Origin: Bacteroidales bacterium UBA2714
GTDB taxonomy: Bacteria; Bacteroidota; Bacteroidia; Bacteroidales; P3
NCBI GenBank assembly: GCA_002354035.1
Contig: DEKU01000060.1
Location: 1,459-65,458 of the forward strand
Length of the DNA stretch: 64,000 nucleotides
Direction: 5' to 3'
Translations under genes and position numbers: made by a program
Notes under the pieces: generated by a model
What the model was told of the DNA's origin: nothing
Databases searched by the model: none
Seen by the model: only the letters and a program-made list of their open reading frames with translations
In this document: positions 39,041 through 47,438 of the stretch, piece by piece
Numbering within the stretch: the first letter of the stretch is position 1
Layout: each line of letters begins with the position of its first letter

Positions 39041-40207
39041 TTAGTCGTAATTAACCGTTACTTCTTTTCCCATCCGGCGCAGATTGTCTGCAATATGTTC
39101 AACCAGTTTGAGTTTCATTGTAATATCAATGTCAAGCCCTTGATGTGCGGCGTTGACGTTCTGGCCCACAAAGAAGACCACGTGGGTGGCTTCTTCGAAA
39201 ATGATATTAGCCAACAAGGAGCCACCGTCTTTCTTGCTGTATGTTTTGGGAGTGAGGTCTTTGGTCGAGACGTATTTTTCAGACAACGTAAGAAGCCTCC
39301 TCAGTGTTATCACACCTTCGGTCGTGAGATCGATGCCGTCTATGAATCCGATAGGTGGCACATCGCGGTCGGGGAAATCAAAACTGGTTTTCAGTTCTTT
39401 GCCCATACAGCGCGCCACAATCTGCGAGCTTGTGCCGCCACACACAATCCTCTTGTCAGCTCCCTCAAGGAACTTCTGCACATAGTAGGCATCTTTCTCC
39501 TTGTCTACCGGCGGCCCGACCATGATGTGAACCTCCATACGGGGGTGCATGCGGATGGCGGCCACGGTAGTGTCATCGCCCGGACGGTCAAGGTAAAGGT
39601 CGTTGCAGGCTGACGCCAACAGGCAGGCGGCTGCGCGGGCCGACATGTGGGCATTGACATTCTTGTCGAGATGTTCCATAATCTCTTTGCGCTGCCATCC
39701 GAAATTCAATATCTGCCCGATACCGGCATGAATGGTACCGTCGCTCATCACAAACACCATGTCGCCTGCCGAAAGATTGAGCTCCGTGTAGTACACCTGC
39801 TTCCCACAGATGAGATGTGGCTCTCGATTGGGGAAGTTCTGAGTGTGGCCATTGTGATACCAGATGGCTTCGGGGTTGTCGAATTCAAAAAGGTGGCCCT
39901 TCCCGTCCTTCCCCACATGGATGACGGAAAAAGTGCTATAAGCCAGCTGCCGCTCTTTGCATACAGGCAGTGTCTGGATAATAGTCTCCACACACTCCTC
40001 AATGTCGGCATCGTTGGCCACCATCGTGCAGAGTATCTTGCTTGTGAGAGTGGCCAAGATGTTGGCCTTCACTCCGCTGCCCAGCCCGTCGGCAAGCACC
40101 AGCGTGGTATAGTCGCCGTGTACACACATCTCCACATTGTCGCCGCATAATTCCTCGCCCACGTGGTTCAGCGATGTGTATCCGTATTCGATGCAAAGCT
40201 CTTTCAT
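39041..40207 (-). CDS. SpoIIE/PP2C-type serine phosphatase in the hydrogenase operon
   Basis: A 388-residue soluble protein. The first about 220 residues form a SpoIIE-like PP2C phosphatase: CGDNVEMC (about 21-28), TTLVLADGLGSGVKAN (about 34-49) with metal aspartate, FVMSDGTIHAG (about 151-161) and RPGDDTTVAAIRM (about 207-219). The remaining about 165 residues (VGPPVDKEKDAYYVQKFLEGADKRIVCGGTSSQIVAR and beyond) are a separate domain, unidentified. The start overlaps the PAS-hydrogenase gene by 4 bases (ATGA). The phosphatase is presumed to act on a regulator responding to the neighbouring PAS-linked hydrogenase; its substrate is unknown. Confidence 0.88.
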   Translation of the reverse strand: MKELCIEYGYTSLNHVGEELCGDNVEMCVHGDYTTLVLADGLGSGVKANILATLTSKILCTMVANDADIEECVETIIQTLPVCKERQLAYSTFSVIHVGKDGKGHLFEFDNPEAIWYHNGHTQNFPNREPHLICGKQVYYTELNLSAGDMVFVMSDGTIHAGIGQILNFGWQRKEIMEHLDKNVNAHMSARAAACLLASACNDLYLDRPGDDTTVAAIRMHPRMEVHIMVGPPVDKEKDAYYVQKFLEGADKRIVCGGTSSQIVARCMGKELKTSFDFPDRDVPPIGFIDGIDLTTEGVITLRRLLTLSEKYVSTKDLTPKTYSKKDGGSLLANIIFEEATHVVFFVGQNVNAAHQGLDIDITMKLKLVEHIADNLRRMGKEVTVNYD

Positions 40208-41922
40208 TCCTTCTCCTCCGTAGCCACCGAGCTGAGCAACATTTTCTTCAAATTGAGCAACGCAACCTTTGTCTCGGCTGTGGTTTCGCCCAGTAGTGAG
40301 GCAACCTCCTGCGCCACGCGCATCTGTTTCATGATCAACTCGTCGGTAGTGCTTATGGTATCCAGTTTCACCTTGTCGAGTTTCTTGTCGTAGTTCACCT
40401 GTTCCGAAATGTCCTTCATGAGGCCAAACAGCAAATTCTGCTCTCTCAATAGGCTAACCGTCAGGCTCACATATCTGTTCGTACTGCTTATGTGGAGACA
40501 TTTGTTCTCTACGCGGCACTTGTTGGTGTAAGCGTTGTAGAACTCGATGGGGGGGAAGAAGTCTGCAACCGGCCGACCCTGATAGCTCTCGGGGCTTCCG
40601 GTCATGCCCAGCATCTTCATGGCTGTAGCGTTGCAGTCGGCAATGTTCATGTCCGAATCCACAATTATCACGCCTTCGGGCGAGTTGCGCACAATGTCCA
40701 CAGCCAAGCTCTCGGCCCTTTTGCGCATGTATGGCAGGCAAATATCGATGTCGGCATATCCGTTCACCACTGCCCAGGCTTTTTCGCGGCATGAATTGTA
40801 GCCACAGGCTCCGCAGTTCAGTTCGTCCTGCTTGTTGAATTTGCCCGTGCGGTGCAGCACCTCCTCAATTTCCTTCTCGCTGGCCGGACGGCTGTGCGAG
40901 CGCAAACGGGGGTAGGCTATGCTCAGGTTCACCCCTGCATCGGGAGCGGGGGTATGCTTGTGGGTCTCCATCTCGTGCTCCACGTAGGCAAGTATGTCGT
41001 TCTCGGCCTTGATGACGCCACCCTCCTGCGCAATAGAGCAGGGGCCGTTGATGCAGCCACCGGGGCATACATTCATCTCGATAAAAGCATGGTCGATCGA
41101 CTCGATGTTGTTCAACACATCAGCTATGCGGTCCACACCATCCACGGCCATATACCGATAGCCCTCTGGCAGAGCGTCGAACGAGCGGATGATGCCCCTC
41201 GTCACCGGGAACGCCTTGGCACGGTTGGCTCCCGTCACCTCGTTTTCGATAGTGAGGCGGTTGATATTGTGCGGGTCGATATTGTTCTCCTCGAACAGTG
41301 TCAGCAACTCTTCAAAAGTCAGCACCGCGTCGATATTATGCTCGTCGGCCTCCCGTTTCTTGGCGATACAGGGACCTATAAACACTACCTTCAGATCCGG
41401 ATCCGCCCTGCGCAACATTTTGGCGTGCGCCACCATGGGCGACTCGACGGGTGCCAGATAGGGCAGAGCCTTGGGGTAGTACATCTGTATCAACCGGCAT
41501 GCTGCGGGGCAGGCGGAAGTGATGAAGTTGCGCATCTCGCCTTTGGCAAGCACCCGCTTATATTCCTCCACTACGGCTTGGGCTCCGATAGCCGTCTCTT
41601 CGACTATGGCGAAACCCAGTTTAGCCAATGCAATGTGCAGCGCCGAGAAATCCTCAAGTTCCAAGCTGCTGATGTACGAAGGTGCCACCGAGGCCGCCAC
41701 CCGCTGGCCGGAAGCCAGCAGCTTGCGCACCTCAGGCAGCTCACTGTGCACTATCTTGGCGTTTTGCGGACACACTTTGGTGCAGTGGCCGCACAATATG
41801 CAGTGTTCTTCAATGATTTGTGCATGATGCCCTTTCACTTCTATGGCTTTCACAGGGCATTCACGAACACAACGGTAGCAATCTTTACATTGCACCGTCC
41901 GAAATTCCATGTATTCAGACAT
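40204..41922 (-). CDS. PAS-domain [FeFe] hydrogenase-like sensor (group C / HfsB type)
   Basis: A 572-residue protein. Two N-terminal 4Fe-4S clusters (C12, C15, C18, C22; C41, C44, C47, C51) precede an H-cluster-like domain with TSACPAAC (135-142), PCIAKK (184-189) and EMNVCPGGCINGP (282-294). A further Fe-S motif CGACGYNSCREKA (370-382) follows, then a PAS domain (about 403-510; EGVIIVDSDMNIADCNATAM) and a C-terminal helical tail. This matches sensory (group C) hydrogenases; in the motifs TSACPA and MNVCPGGC, L1 has one Cys replaced by Ala relative to catalytic enzymes. It probably senses H2 or redox state. It is second of the set, 14 bases after the 2Fe-2S gene. Confidence 0.88.
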   Translation of the reverse strand: MSEYMEFRTVQCKDCYRCVRECPVKAIEVKGHHAQIIEEHCILCGHCTKVCPQNAKIVHSELPEVRKLLASGQRVAASVAPSYISSLELEDFSALHIALAKLGFAIVEETAIGAQAVVEEYKRVLAKGEMRNFITSACPAACRLIQMYYPKALPYLAPVESPMVAHAKMLRRADPDLKVVFIGPCIAKKREADEHNIDAVLTFEELLTLFEENNIDPHNINRLTIENEVTGANRAKAFPVTRGIIRSFDALPEGYRYMAVDGVDRIADVLNNIESIDHAFIEMNVCPGGCINGPCSIAQEGGVIKAENDILAYVEHEMETHKHTPAPDAGVNLSIAYPRLRSHSRPASEKEIEEVLHRTGKFNKQDELNCGACGYNSCREKAWAVVNGYADIDICLPYMRKRAESLAVDIVRNSPEGVIIVDSDMNIADCNATAMKMLGMTGSPESYQGRPVADFFPPIEFYNAYTNKCRVENKCLHISSTNRYVSLTVSLLREQNLLFGLMKDISEQVNYDKKLDKVKLDTISTTDELIMKQMRVAQEVASLLGETTAETKVALLNLKKMLLSSVATEEKE

Positions 41923-41936
41923 GCTGTATTTATGGC

Positions 41937-42236
41937 TTAATTTAGATTGAGTTTAGGGTAGATTTCGTTAGCAAATAATTCTTCAACGTTTTGAGCATTG
42001 ACCTCGTGGATGATAAAACCATTCTCACATTCCTCGACCTGGCTGCCGTGGGCGGCGGGTTCGCTCCCCTCGCAAAGCACGGTCACCCCCCGGGCGCAAT
42101 GCCCGAGGCAAAAACTGGCCTGAAGGTCTACTATGTCCTCCACATCATATTTTTTAAGCACTTCTTTGAAGGCTTCTATCACATCATACGAACCTTTTAG
42201 GTGGCATGAGCTTCCGACGCAAACTTTGATCGTCAT
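41937..42236 (-). CDS. Thioredoxin-fold [2Fe-2S] ferredoxin (NuoE C-terminal/HydC-like)
   Basis: A 99-residue protein of the thioredoxin-like 2Fe-2S family, related to the NuoE subunit and to small hydrogenase subunits. Cluster cysteines: CVGSSC (5-10 from MTIKV) and ASFCLGHC (about 41-48). The ATG at 42236 was chosen because the longer frame begins with a TTG at 42260. It is first gene of the hydrogenase set, likely an electron carrier or subunit for the hydrogenases. It follows a long leader. Confidence 0.88.
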   Translation of the reverse strand: MTIKVCVGSSCHLKGSYDVIEAFKEVLKKYDVEDIVDLQASFCLGHCARGVTVLCEGSEPAAHGSQVEECENGFIIHEVNAQNVEELFANEIYPKLNLN

Positions 42237-42263
42237 ATAGTCTTTTTTTTGTTTATTCAAATA

Positions 42264-42302
42264 CCGGGATGGTGGACCACTCGTTCCCCGTGGTCCTCCC
42301 GG
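42264..42302 (-). promoter_or_regulatory. Two-part leader hairpin upstream of the hydrogenase genes
   Basis: CCGGGA (42264-42269) can pair with TCCCGG (42297-42302), and inside it GGACCAC (42274-42280) with GTGGTCC (42290-42296). On the - strand it precedes the 2Fe-2S gene start by 27 bases, without a T run, so it is a leader structure and not a terminator. Confidence 0.5.
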
Positions 42303-42769
42303 TAGCTATTGTCTCGTTAATGTTTCCCCTTCCTTGGGATGGTAAAGTTGCCCAGTTTGAGGCTTCAGAGCTTTTCCAAAAGTGTGAGAGGCGAAGAGTC
42401 GGCAATTTGTAGAGGGGGAAGTGGGTCAAGCATTATGGCAAGAAAGATGTCCTGGCCTCCGCCTTTCACTTTTTGGGGTATACTACAATACATCAATTTA
42501 AGCGTTTCAGTCTCATTCTGTGGAACTTTTCAATGTTCTCTCTTCTTGTTTCGGTTTGCAAAAATACTAAATCTGTTCAATATAGCAAATTTTTCTTTCA
42601 TTATTTATTGCATATCGCTGATACTCATTTAGAAAAAATGTTTCGTATCGTTCTTTTTTTATCGAAATAACTGTATCAAATAAGGCGGTTGTAACGTTTT
42701 TCGCCTTTGGGCAAATATTTTGTCGGCCGTAGTGAGGTGTGGAGTGGTGGACCCTTGTGCCGTGGTGGG
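42303..42769. other. Long leader/intergenic region before the hydrogenase operon
   Basis: About 470 bases with no supported gene. It becomes A/T-rich toward 42500-42680. A -7 element for the - strand is at 42559-42566. No convincing Rex box (TTGTGAA-TTCACAA type) was found by eye. Confidence 0.55.
42559..42566 (-). promoter_or_regulatory. Candidate -7 element of the hydrogenase operon
   Basis: The - strand reads TATTTTTG (TAnnTTTG). Transcription from here would give a leader of about 315 bases before the ATG at 42236. Confidence 0.45.
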
Positions 42770-43408
42770 TCAGCTGCGGCGCAACAGTTCGGCTGTGAGC
42801 GCGGCCAGCGAGGCGGCCAGATTCTCGTTCTTCACCAATATGTTGTCGGGCAGGTTGATGGTTGTAGGGGCAAAGTTCCAAATGGCTTTCACCCCTCCGG
42901 CCACCAGTTGGTCCGCCACCTGTTGGGCTGCGGTGGCAGGCACGGCAATGATGCCTATCTTGATATGCGTCCGGCGCAGGAAGGATACCAGTTTGGCGAT
43001 GGGCAGCACTGGCTTGCCGGCAATGTTCCTTTCATGCACCTCCTTGTCGAACCCCGCCACAATGCCCAGGCCGTAGTTGTCGAAGCCGCCATACTGCATC
43101 AGCACGTGCCCCAACGCGCCCACGCCCACCAGCACCGCCTCGTCGTAGTGGTCGTAGCCGAGGTACACCTTCAGGTCGGCCAGGATGGTGTCGATTTTAA
43201 ATCCCAGCTTTGGCCGTCCGGGTTCGGAACAGATGCTGGCCAAGTCTTTGCGTACCTGCACGGGGTTTATAGAAAGGCTTTCGGCTATGGTTGTGGCGGA
43301 GATGTACTCGTCGCCACGGGCCTGGCAGCTCTCTATGATGCAATAATAGGAGGGCAGTCGGCTCAGCGTCGATTTCAAGATTATCAAGGAGTTTTGTTTA
43401 TCTTTCAT
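42770..43408 (-). CDS. rex: Redox-sensing transcriptional repressor Rex
   Basis: Repressor that binds DNA when NAD+ is high and is released by NADH. The product is 212 residues from the ATG at 43408. Longer in-frame starts (43423, 43438) sit at or before the -7 element and so are less likely. The N-terminal winged helix has ISATTIAESLSINPVQVRKDLA (split, about 36-57). The Rossmann domain shows VLVGVGALGHVL (GxGxxG) and GFDKEVHER, then IIAVPATAAQQVAD, ending GGVKAIWNFAP. It is followed by the hydrogenase operon on the same strand, an arrangement in keeping with Rex control of H2 and fermentation genes. Confidence 0.94.
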   Translation of the reverse strand: MKDKQNSLIILKSTLSRLPSYYCIIESCQARGDEYISATTIAESLSINPVQVRKDLASICSEPGRPKLGFKIDTILADLKVYLGYDHYDEAVLVGVGALGHVLMQYGGFDNYGLGIVAGFDKEVHERNIAGKPVLPIAKLVSFLRRTHIKIGIIAVPATAAQQVADQLVAGGVKAIWNFAPTTINLPDNILVKNENLAASLAALTAELLRRS

Positions 43409-43435
43409 GGTTTCGCTACGCATCGTTTTCAAATG

Positions 43436-43443
43436 CAAAGTTA
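43436..43443 (-). promoter_or_regulatory. -7 element for rex
   Basis: The - strand reads TAACTTTG, matching TAnnTTTG, about 28 bases before the chosen ATG at 43408. It rules out the upstream frame start at 43438. Confidence 0.6.
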
Positions 43444-43603
43444 CATATTTTTTTTTGCAAAAATGAAATTAGTTTGTCATGGCCTCCTTGCCGATTGCCG
43501 ATTAGTCTGGTTTGAGGGTGATCGTGGGCAGCCGGGATGTAGTAGGGTCGCTCTTTTTCCAATTGTTCTTCAATGGTTATTTTACATTTTGTTTCTGCCG
43601 AGA

Positions 43604-43640
43604 GTATAAGTAGTGTATAAATAGTGTGTAAATAGTGTGA
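43604..43640. repeat. Short tandem array of an 11-bp unit (GTGTATAAATA type)
   Basis: About three and a half copies of an 11-bp motif (GTATAAGTA, GTGTATAAATA, GTGTGTAAATA, GTGTGAAT). The 16-mer at 43611-43626 also occurs inverted at 13113-13128. Lies in the otherwise gene-free stretch 43409-43744. Confidence 0.75.
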
Positions 43641-43679
43641 ATGGACTGGGGACTGGTGGGCGTGGGTGGGGGCGGGGGC

Positions 43680-43715
43680 AAAAAAGAGCCGCCTTCTTGT
43701 TGGCAGGGAGGCGGC
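43680..43715 (-). terminator. Rho-independent terminator of the glycan operon
   Basis: On the - strand GCCGCCT (43715-43709) pairs with AGGCGGC (43694-43688) and is followed by TCTTTTTTG. It lies 30 bases past the last gene of the long - strand operon. Confidence 0.85.
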
Positions 43716-43744
43716 ATGGGTGGGATGGGTATGGGTAGGTATTA

Positions 43745-44869
43745 CTATGTCGTGTGGGGTTGGGCGATGAGGTTGATGATGCGGTCGAGGTCGCTGTCGG
43801 ACAGTTGGTGGTGCATGGGGAGGCAGATGACTTGGTTGGCTATGCGGGTGGCGTTGGGAAGGTTGTCGGGGGCGGCGCTGGGAAGGGCTTTGTAGGTGTC
43901 GAATGAGCTGATGAGAGGGTAGAAGTAGCGGCGGCTGTAAATGTTGTGGTTGCGGAGTTTTTCGTAGAGTTGGTCGCGTGTCATGCCGTATTGTTCGGCG
44001 TCGACAAAGATGGGGAAGTAGCTGTAGTTGTGCCTTACGCCGGGCATGTCGTCGAAGAAGTGTATGCCTTTGACGGGTCGCAGGGCTTCGCGGTAGCGGA
44101 GGGCGGCCTGTTGACGGGCATGGATGGCTTGGTCGACGTGACGGAGGTTGATAAGTCCTATGGCTGAGCGGATTTCGTCCATCTTGCCGTTGATGCCTGG
44201 GGCCACGACTTCGGTCTCGCTTTCGAAGCCGAAGTTTTTGAGGTAGTCGATTCGTTTTTTGGTGGCTTCGTCGTGGATGATGAGTGCACCGCCTTCGGCG
44301 GTGTTGAATACTTTGGTGGCGTGGAAGCTGAGGGTGGACATGTCGCCCCAGTTGAGGATGGACTGGCCGTCTTGTTCGACGCCGAAGGCATGGGCGGCGT
44401 CGTAGATGACTTTGAGTCCGTATTTGTCGGCTATTTGTTGTATGCGTTTGCCGTCGCAGGGTTTGCCGTAGCAGTGTACGGGCAGGATGGCTGTGGTGCG
44501 GGGAGTGATGGCGGCCTCGATTTTGTCGGGGTCGATTCCGCAGTTGGTGGGGTCGATGTCGACGAAAACGGGCTTGAGGCCGTTCCACCAGATGCTGTGG
44601 GTGGTGGCCACGAAGCTATAGGGTGTGGTGATGACTTCGCCGCTGATGCGGAGGGCTTGGAGGGCGGTGAGCAGGGGGAGTGTGCCGTTGGTGAAGAGGC
44701 TGATGTAGGGTACTTTGAGGTATCGGCACAGTTCGGTCTCCAGTTGTTGGTGGAATTGGCCGTTGTTGGTGATCCATTTGCTGGCCCAGATTTCCCTCAG
44801 CAGGGTGTTGAGTTCGTCAGGGTCGGGGAGCAGCGGGGAGGTGACTGTTATGAGGTTGTCTTTTTCCAC
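43745..44869 (-). CDS. DegT/DnrJ/EryC1/StrS-family sugar aminotransferase
   Basis: PLP enzyme that aminates a nucleotide keto-sugar, most likely at C4 or C3. The product is 374 residues. The start is GTG at 44869, the only option, since a stop precedes it by five codons. Family features: ASKWITNNGQFHQQLE, LFTNGTLPLLTALQAL, TPYSFVATTHSIWWNGLKPVFVDID (split), DAAHAFGV, and the PLP lysine in FHATKVFNTAEGG (K186), followed by GINGKMDEIRSAIGL. It resembles VioA/FdtB-type enzymes. It is last gene of the glycan operon, 12 bases after the Wzc-like gene, with a terminator behind it. Confidence 0.9.
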   Translation of the reverse strand: MEKDNLITVTSPLLPDPDELNTLLREIWASKWITNNGQFHQQLETELCRYLKVPYISLFTNGTLPLLTALQALRISGEVITTPYSFVATTHSIWWNGLKPVFVDIDPTNCGIDPDKIEAAITPRTTAILPVHCYGKPCDGKRIQQIADKYGLKVIYDAAHAFGVEQDGQSILNWGDMSTLSFHATKVFNTAEGGALIIHDEATKKRIDYLKNFGFESETEVVAPGINGKMDEIRSAIGLINLRHVDQAIHARQQAALRYREALRPVKGIHFFDDMPGVRHNYSYFPIFVDAEQYGMTRDQLYEKLRNHNIYSRRYFYPLISSFDTYKALPSAAPDNLPNATRIANQVICLPMHHQLSDSDLDRIINLIAQPHTT

Positions 44870-44881
44870 GTGCGGACGAGC

Positions 44882-47407
44882 CTATTTTTTGAATTTTAAT
44901 AAGTTGAGTAAGGCTTCTTTTTTGGAGACGGGTTGTTGGGAGGAGCCGTCTTTGCCGTAGCCATAACCGTAGCCATAACCGTAGCCGTAGCCGTAACCGT
45001 AGCCATAACCGTACCCATAGCGGTTGCCGTAGAGGGGTTGTTTTTCGTATTTGACGTCGTTGAGGATGAGGCACATGTTGGGGAAGGTTTTTTCTTGGTA
45101 GAGGCGTTCGATGTCGAGCAGCATACGTTTGTCAAAGATGCGTGCGCGGATGATGAAGCAGGTGTGGTCGGCCACGCGTTTGATGATGTCGGCGTCGACT
45201 ACCATGCCAGCGGGTGTGCCGTCGATGATGATGTAGTCGTAGCGGGGACGGAGGATTTCGAATATTTGGTCGAACCGGGGTGAGCTGAGGAGTTCGGCGG
45301 GGTTGGGGGGCAGGATGCCGGAGAAGATGGTGTCGACACCCGGTGCTATGATGTCGTGGAGGATGAGGTTGTCGAGGTTGTCTTCTTTACCGGCGAGGTA
45401 GTTGACTATGCCGGGTTTTGAGCGGGTGTAGAAGCGGTGGGTGAGTGCTCCTTTGCGGAGGTCGATATCCATGAGCAGCACCTTTTTGTCGGTGAGACCG
45501 ATGCTGGCAGCCAGATTGCTGGTGGTGAATGTTTTGCCAGAGTTGGCCATGAGGGATGAGAAGAGGAGTACTTTGGCCTGCCCGGGTTTGCCGCTGAGGA
45601 AGTCGATTTTGGCGCGGAGGAGTCGGAAGGATTCGGCGATGCCGTCGTGTTCGTTGTCGGAAACGATGATGGATTCTTTTTTTTCGGGTGAGGCAGTTTT
45701 TTTGGATGTTTTGCCAGATTTGCCTTTTTGGTCGGTTTGGGTGAGGGCGGGTATTTCGCAGAGGAAGGGGGCTGTGGTGGCGGCTTCGATGTCGGCGTAG
45801 GTCTTGACTTGTGTGTCGAACAGGCGGCGCAACAGGTAGAAGACGACGGGGATGAGGAGTCCGATGATGAAGCCCATGAAGGTCATGTGTTGGGTGTCGG
45901 GCGAGACGGGGCTGCTGTTGACCTGCGCGGCGTCGATGATTTTGGCGCTGCCTTCGAGTGAGGGCTGGCTTATCATGAGCTCTTCGCGGCGGGTGAGGAG
46001 TGAGACGTAGAGTTGTTCTTTGATTTTTTGGTTGCGTTCCATGCCTTCGAGGTAGATCTGTTTGTGTGGCACGGAGCGCATTTTGATGGAGGCGGTGTTG
46101 GCTAAGTTGCGTTCGTTGACGATGCGTTGTTCGAGTGAGGCGATGTAGCCTTCGGTCATGCTGGCAAGGTCTTGCTGGAGTTGGCGTTGGCTTTCGATGG
46201 TTTTGGAGGCCACGGGGTTGTTGGTGGTGCCCATTTCTTTGTAGCGGGCGATGGCTTGGGCGTTTTGGTTGAAGTTGGTGAGGTATTGCAGGATGACGGT
46301 GTTAGTCATAGTTCCGACGGGGATGACGCGGCTGCCGTCGTTGGAGCGGATGCCGTTGAGGAGGGCGCGGACCATTTCGAGTTCGGTCTGCATGCGCTGC
46401 ACTTCTTGGTTGGACTGGAAGTTGGTCTGGATGTAGCGTTCGCCGATGGAGGCTGAAGTGATTACGTCGTTGCTGCTGCGGTAGTTGGCCATGGCAGACT
46501 CTTGTGCGTCGAGGTCGCCGCTGATGATGTTGATACGTTCGTTGATGTAGTTGTAGGTGTCGGAGATGATGCGCTTTTTGTCGTTGACGGCACCTTCGTT
46601 GTAGACACGGATGAGGGCGTTGATGAAATCGGCGCAGCGTTGTGCGGAGCCGTCGCGCATGTAGAGGTTGAGAATGGTGTTGCGGTCGCTGTCGCGTTCG
46701 ACGCTGAGTTTGTTGCGGTAGTATTCGGTGACGGCTTCGACGTTTTTGTTGGTGATGTGTATGTCTTGTCCGATGTAGTCGTCTTGGAATGCCCAGGTTT
46801 TATGAATCATGAGCCGTCCCATGGGGGTGATGACGGTTTTGTTGAGAGGGATGTAGAGTGAGTGGTGGCCAGGGCGATGCATGAGGACGTGGTCGTTGTC
46901 GAGGATGGTGATGGTCAGTTTGCTTGGGAGTTGGAATCCTTCTTCGCGGTCGTTGATGACGAGTTCGATGGGGGAGGTGTTGTAGAGGTCTTTGTAGCGG
47001 TGGGCGAAACGGGTTTTGGTGGAGTATGTAGTGTTGAGGTTCAGCTGCTCGACCACTTTGCGGATGGTGGTTTTGGAGGTGAGAATCATGATCTCGTTGT
47101 TGATGGAGCTGGAGTAGAAGGAGCGGAGGCCGAGCGAGGATCGGAGGGTGGCTTCGCGAGTGTCTTCATCGCTGATGCCAAGTTCGTTGCCACTGCGGAT
47201 GAGGATTTTGGCGTGGCTGGCATAGGCTTTTTCCTGTCGGCGTGCGTTGAGGTTTGCTATCACGGCTCCGAGAATTGCGAAGAGGAGGAGCCAGTGGATG
47301 TTGCGCAGCAGGAGAAAAACGATGTCCTTGATGCGGAAGGTGACGGACTGTTTGTCGTCGAGGAATGAAAGGTCGGATTGTGTGGTTTGGGTATTCTTGT
47401 CGTCCAT
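44882..47407 (-). CDS. Wzc-like polysaccharide co-polymerase and tyrosine kinase
   Basis: Inner-membrane protein controlling polymerisation and export of surface polysaccharide. The product is 841 residues. TM1 (WLLLFAILGAVIANL about 39-53), a large periplasmic Wzz-type domain with coiled coils, and TM2 (TFMGFIIGLLIPVVFYLLRRLF about 507-528) precede a BY-kinase domain: Walker A MANSGKTFTTSN (K625), Walker A' LLMDIDLRKG and Walker B DYIIIDGTP. The C-terminus carries (YG)11 then 23 residues, a tyrosine tail of the kind that is autophosphorylated in this family. The kinase phosphatase partner is absent. It pairs with the Wza-like gene 31 bases upstream. Confidence 0.93.
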   Translation of the reverse strand: MDDKNTQTTQSDLSFLDDKQSVTFRIKDIVFLLLRNIHWLLLFAILGAVIANLNARRQEKAYASHAKILIRSGNELGISDEDTREATLRSSLGLRSFYSSSINNEIMILTSKTTIRKVVEQLNLNTTYSTKTRFAHRYKDLYNTSPIELVINDREEGFQLPSKLTITILDNDHVLMHRPGHHSLYIPLNKTVITPMGRLMIHKTWAFQDDYIGQDIHITNKNVEAVTEYYRNKLSVERDSDRNTILNLYMRDGSAQRCADFINALIRVYNEGAVNDKKRIISDTYNYINERINIISGDLDAQESAMANYRSSNDVITSASIGERYIQTNFQSNQEVQRMQTELEMVRALLNGIRSNDGSRVIPVGTMTNTVILQYLTNFNQNAQAIARYKEMGTTNNPVASKTIESQRQLQQDLASMTEGYIASLEQRIVNERNLANTASIKMRSVPHKQIYLEGMERNQKIKEQLYVSLLTRREELMISQPSLEGSAKIIDAAQVNSSPVSPDTQHMTFMGFIIGLLIPVVFYLLRRLFDTQVKTYADIEAATTAPFLCEIPALTQTDQKGKSGKTSKKTASPEKKESIIVSDNEHDGIAESFRLLRAKIDFLSGKPGQAKVLLFSSLMANSGKTFTTSNLAASIGLTDKKVLLMDIDLRKGALTHRFYTRSKPGIVNYLAGKEDNLDNLILHDIIAPGVDTIFSGILPPNPAELLSSPRFDQIFEILRPRYDYIIIDGTPAGMVVDADIIKRVADHTCFIIRARIFDKRMLLDIERLYQEKTFPNMCLILNDVKYEKQPLYGNRYGYGYGYGYGYGYGYGYGYGYGKDGSSQQPVSKKEALLNLLKFKK
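44954..45019 (-). repeat. Tyr-Gly codon repeat (11 copies) in the Wzc-like gene
   Basis: Eleven Gly-Tyr codon pairs (GCC/ACC and GTA/ATA on the + strand) form an imperfect 6- to 18-base tandem repeat. It encodes the tyrosine tail of the kinase and could vary by slippage. Confidence 0.9.
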
Positions 47408-47438
47408 GGGATTATGGGTGATTAATGCTGTGAGGCGG

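Noticed and set aside
42303..42769. Rex-binding palindrome
   Set aside because: No TTGTGAA-TTCACAA-like sequence could be found by eye; only the neighbourhood suggests Rex control.
43409..43438. Longer Rex N-terminus
   Set aside because: It would begin in or before the -7 element; conserved Rex sequence starts after 43408.
43604..43640. CRISPR or attachment site
   Set aside because: Eleven-base units, no spacers, no integrase or Cas gene nearby.
44954..45019. CRISPR-like array
   Set aside because: Units of 6 bases without spacers; it is a coding Tyr-Gly repeat.
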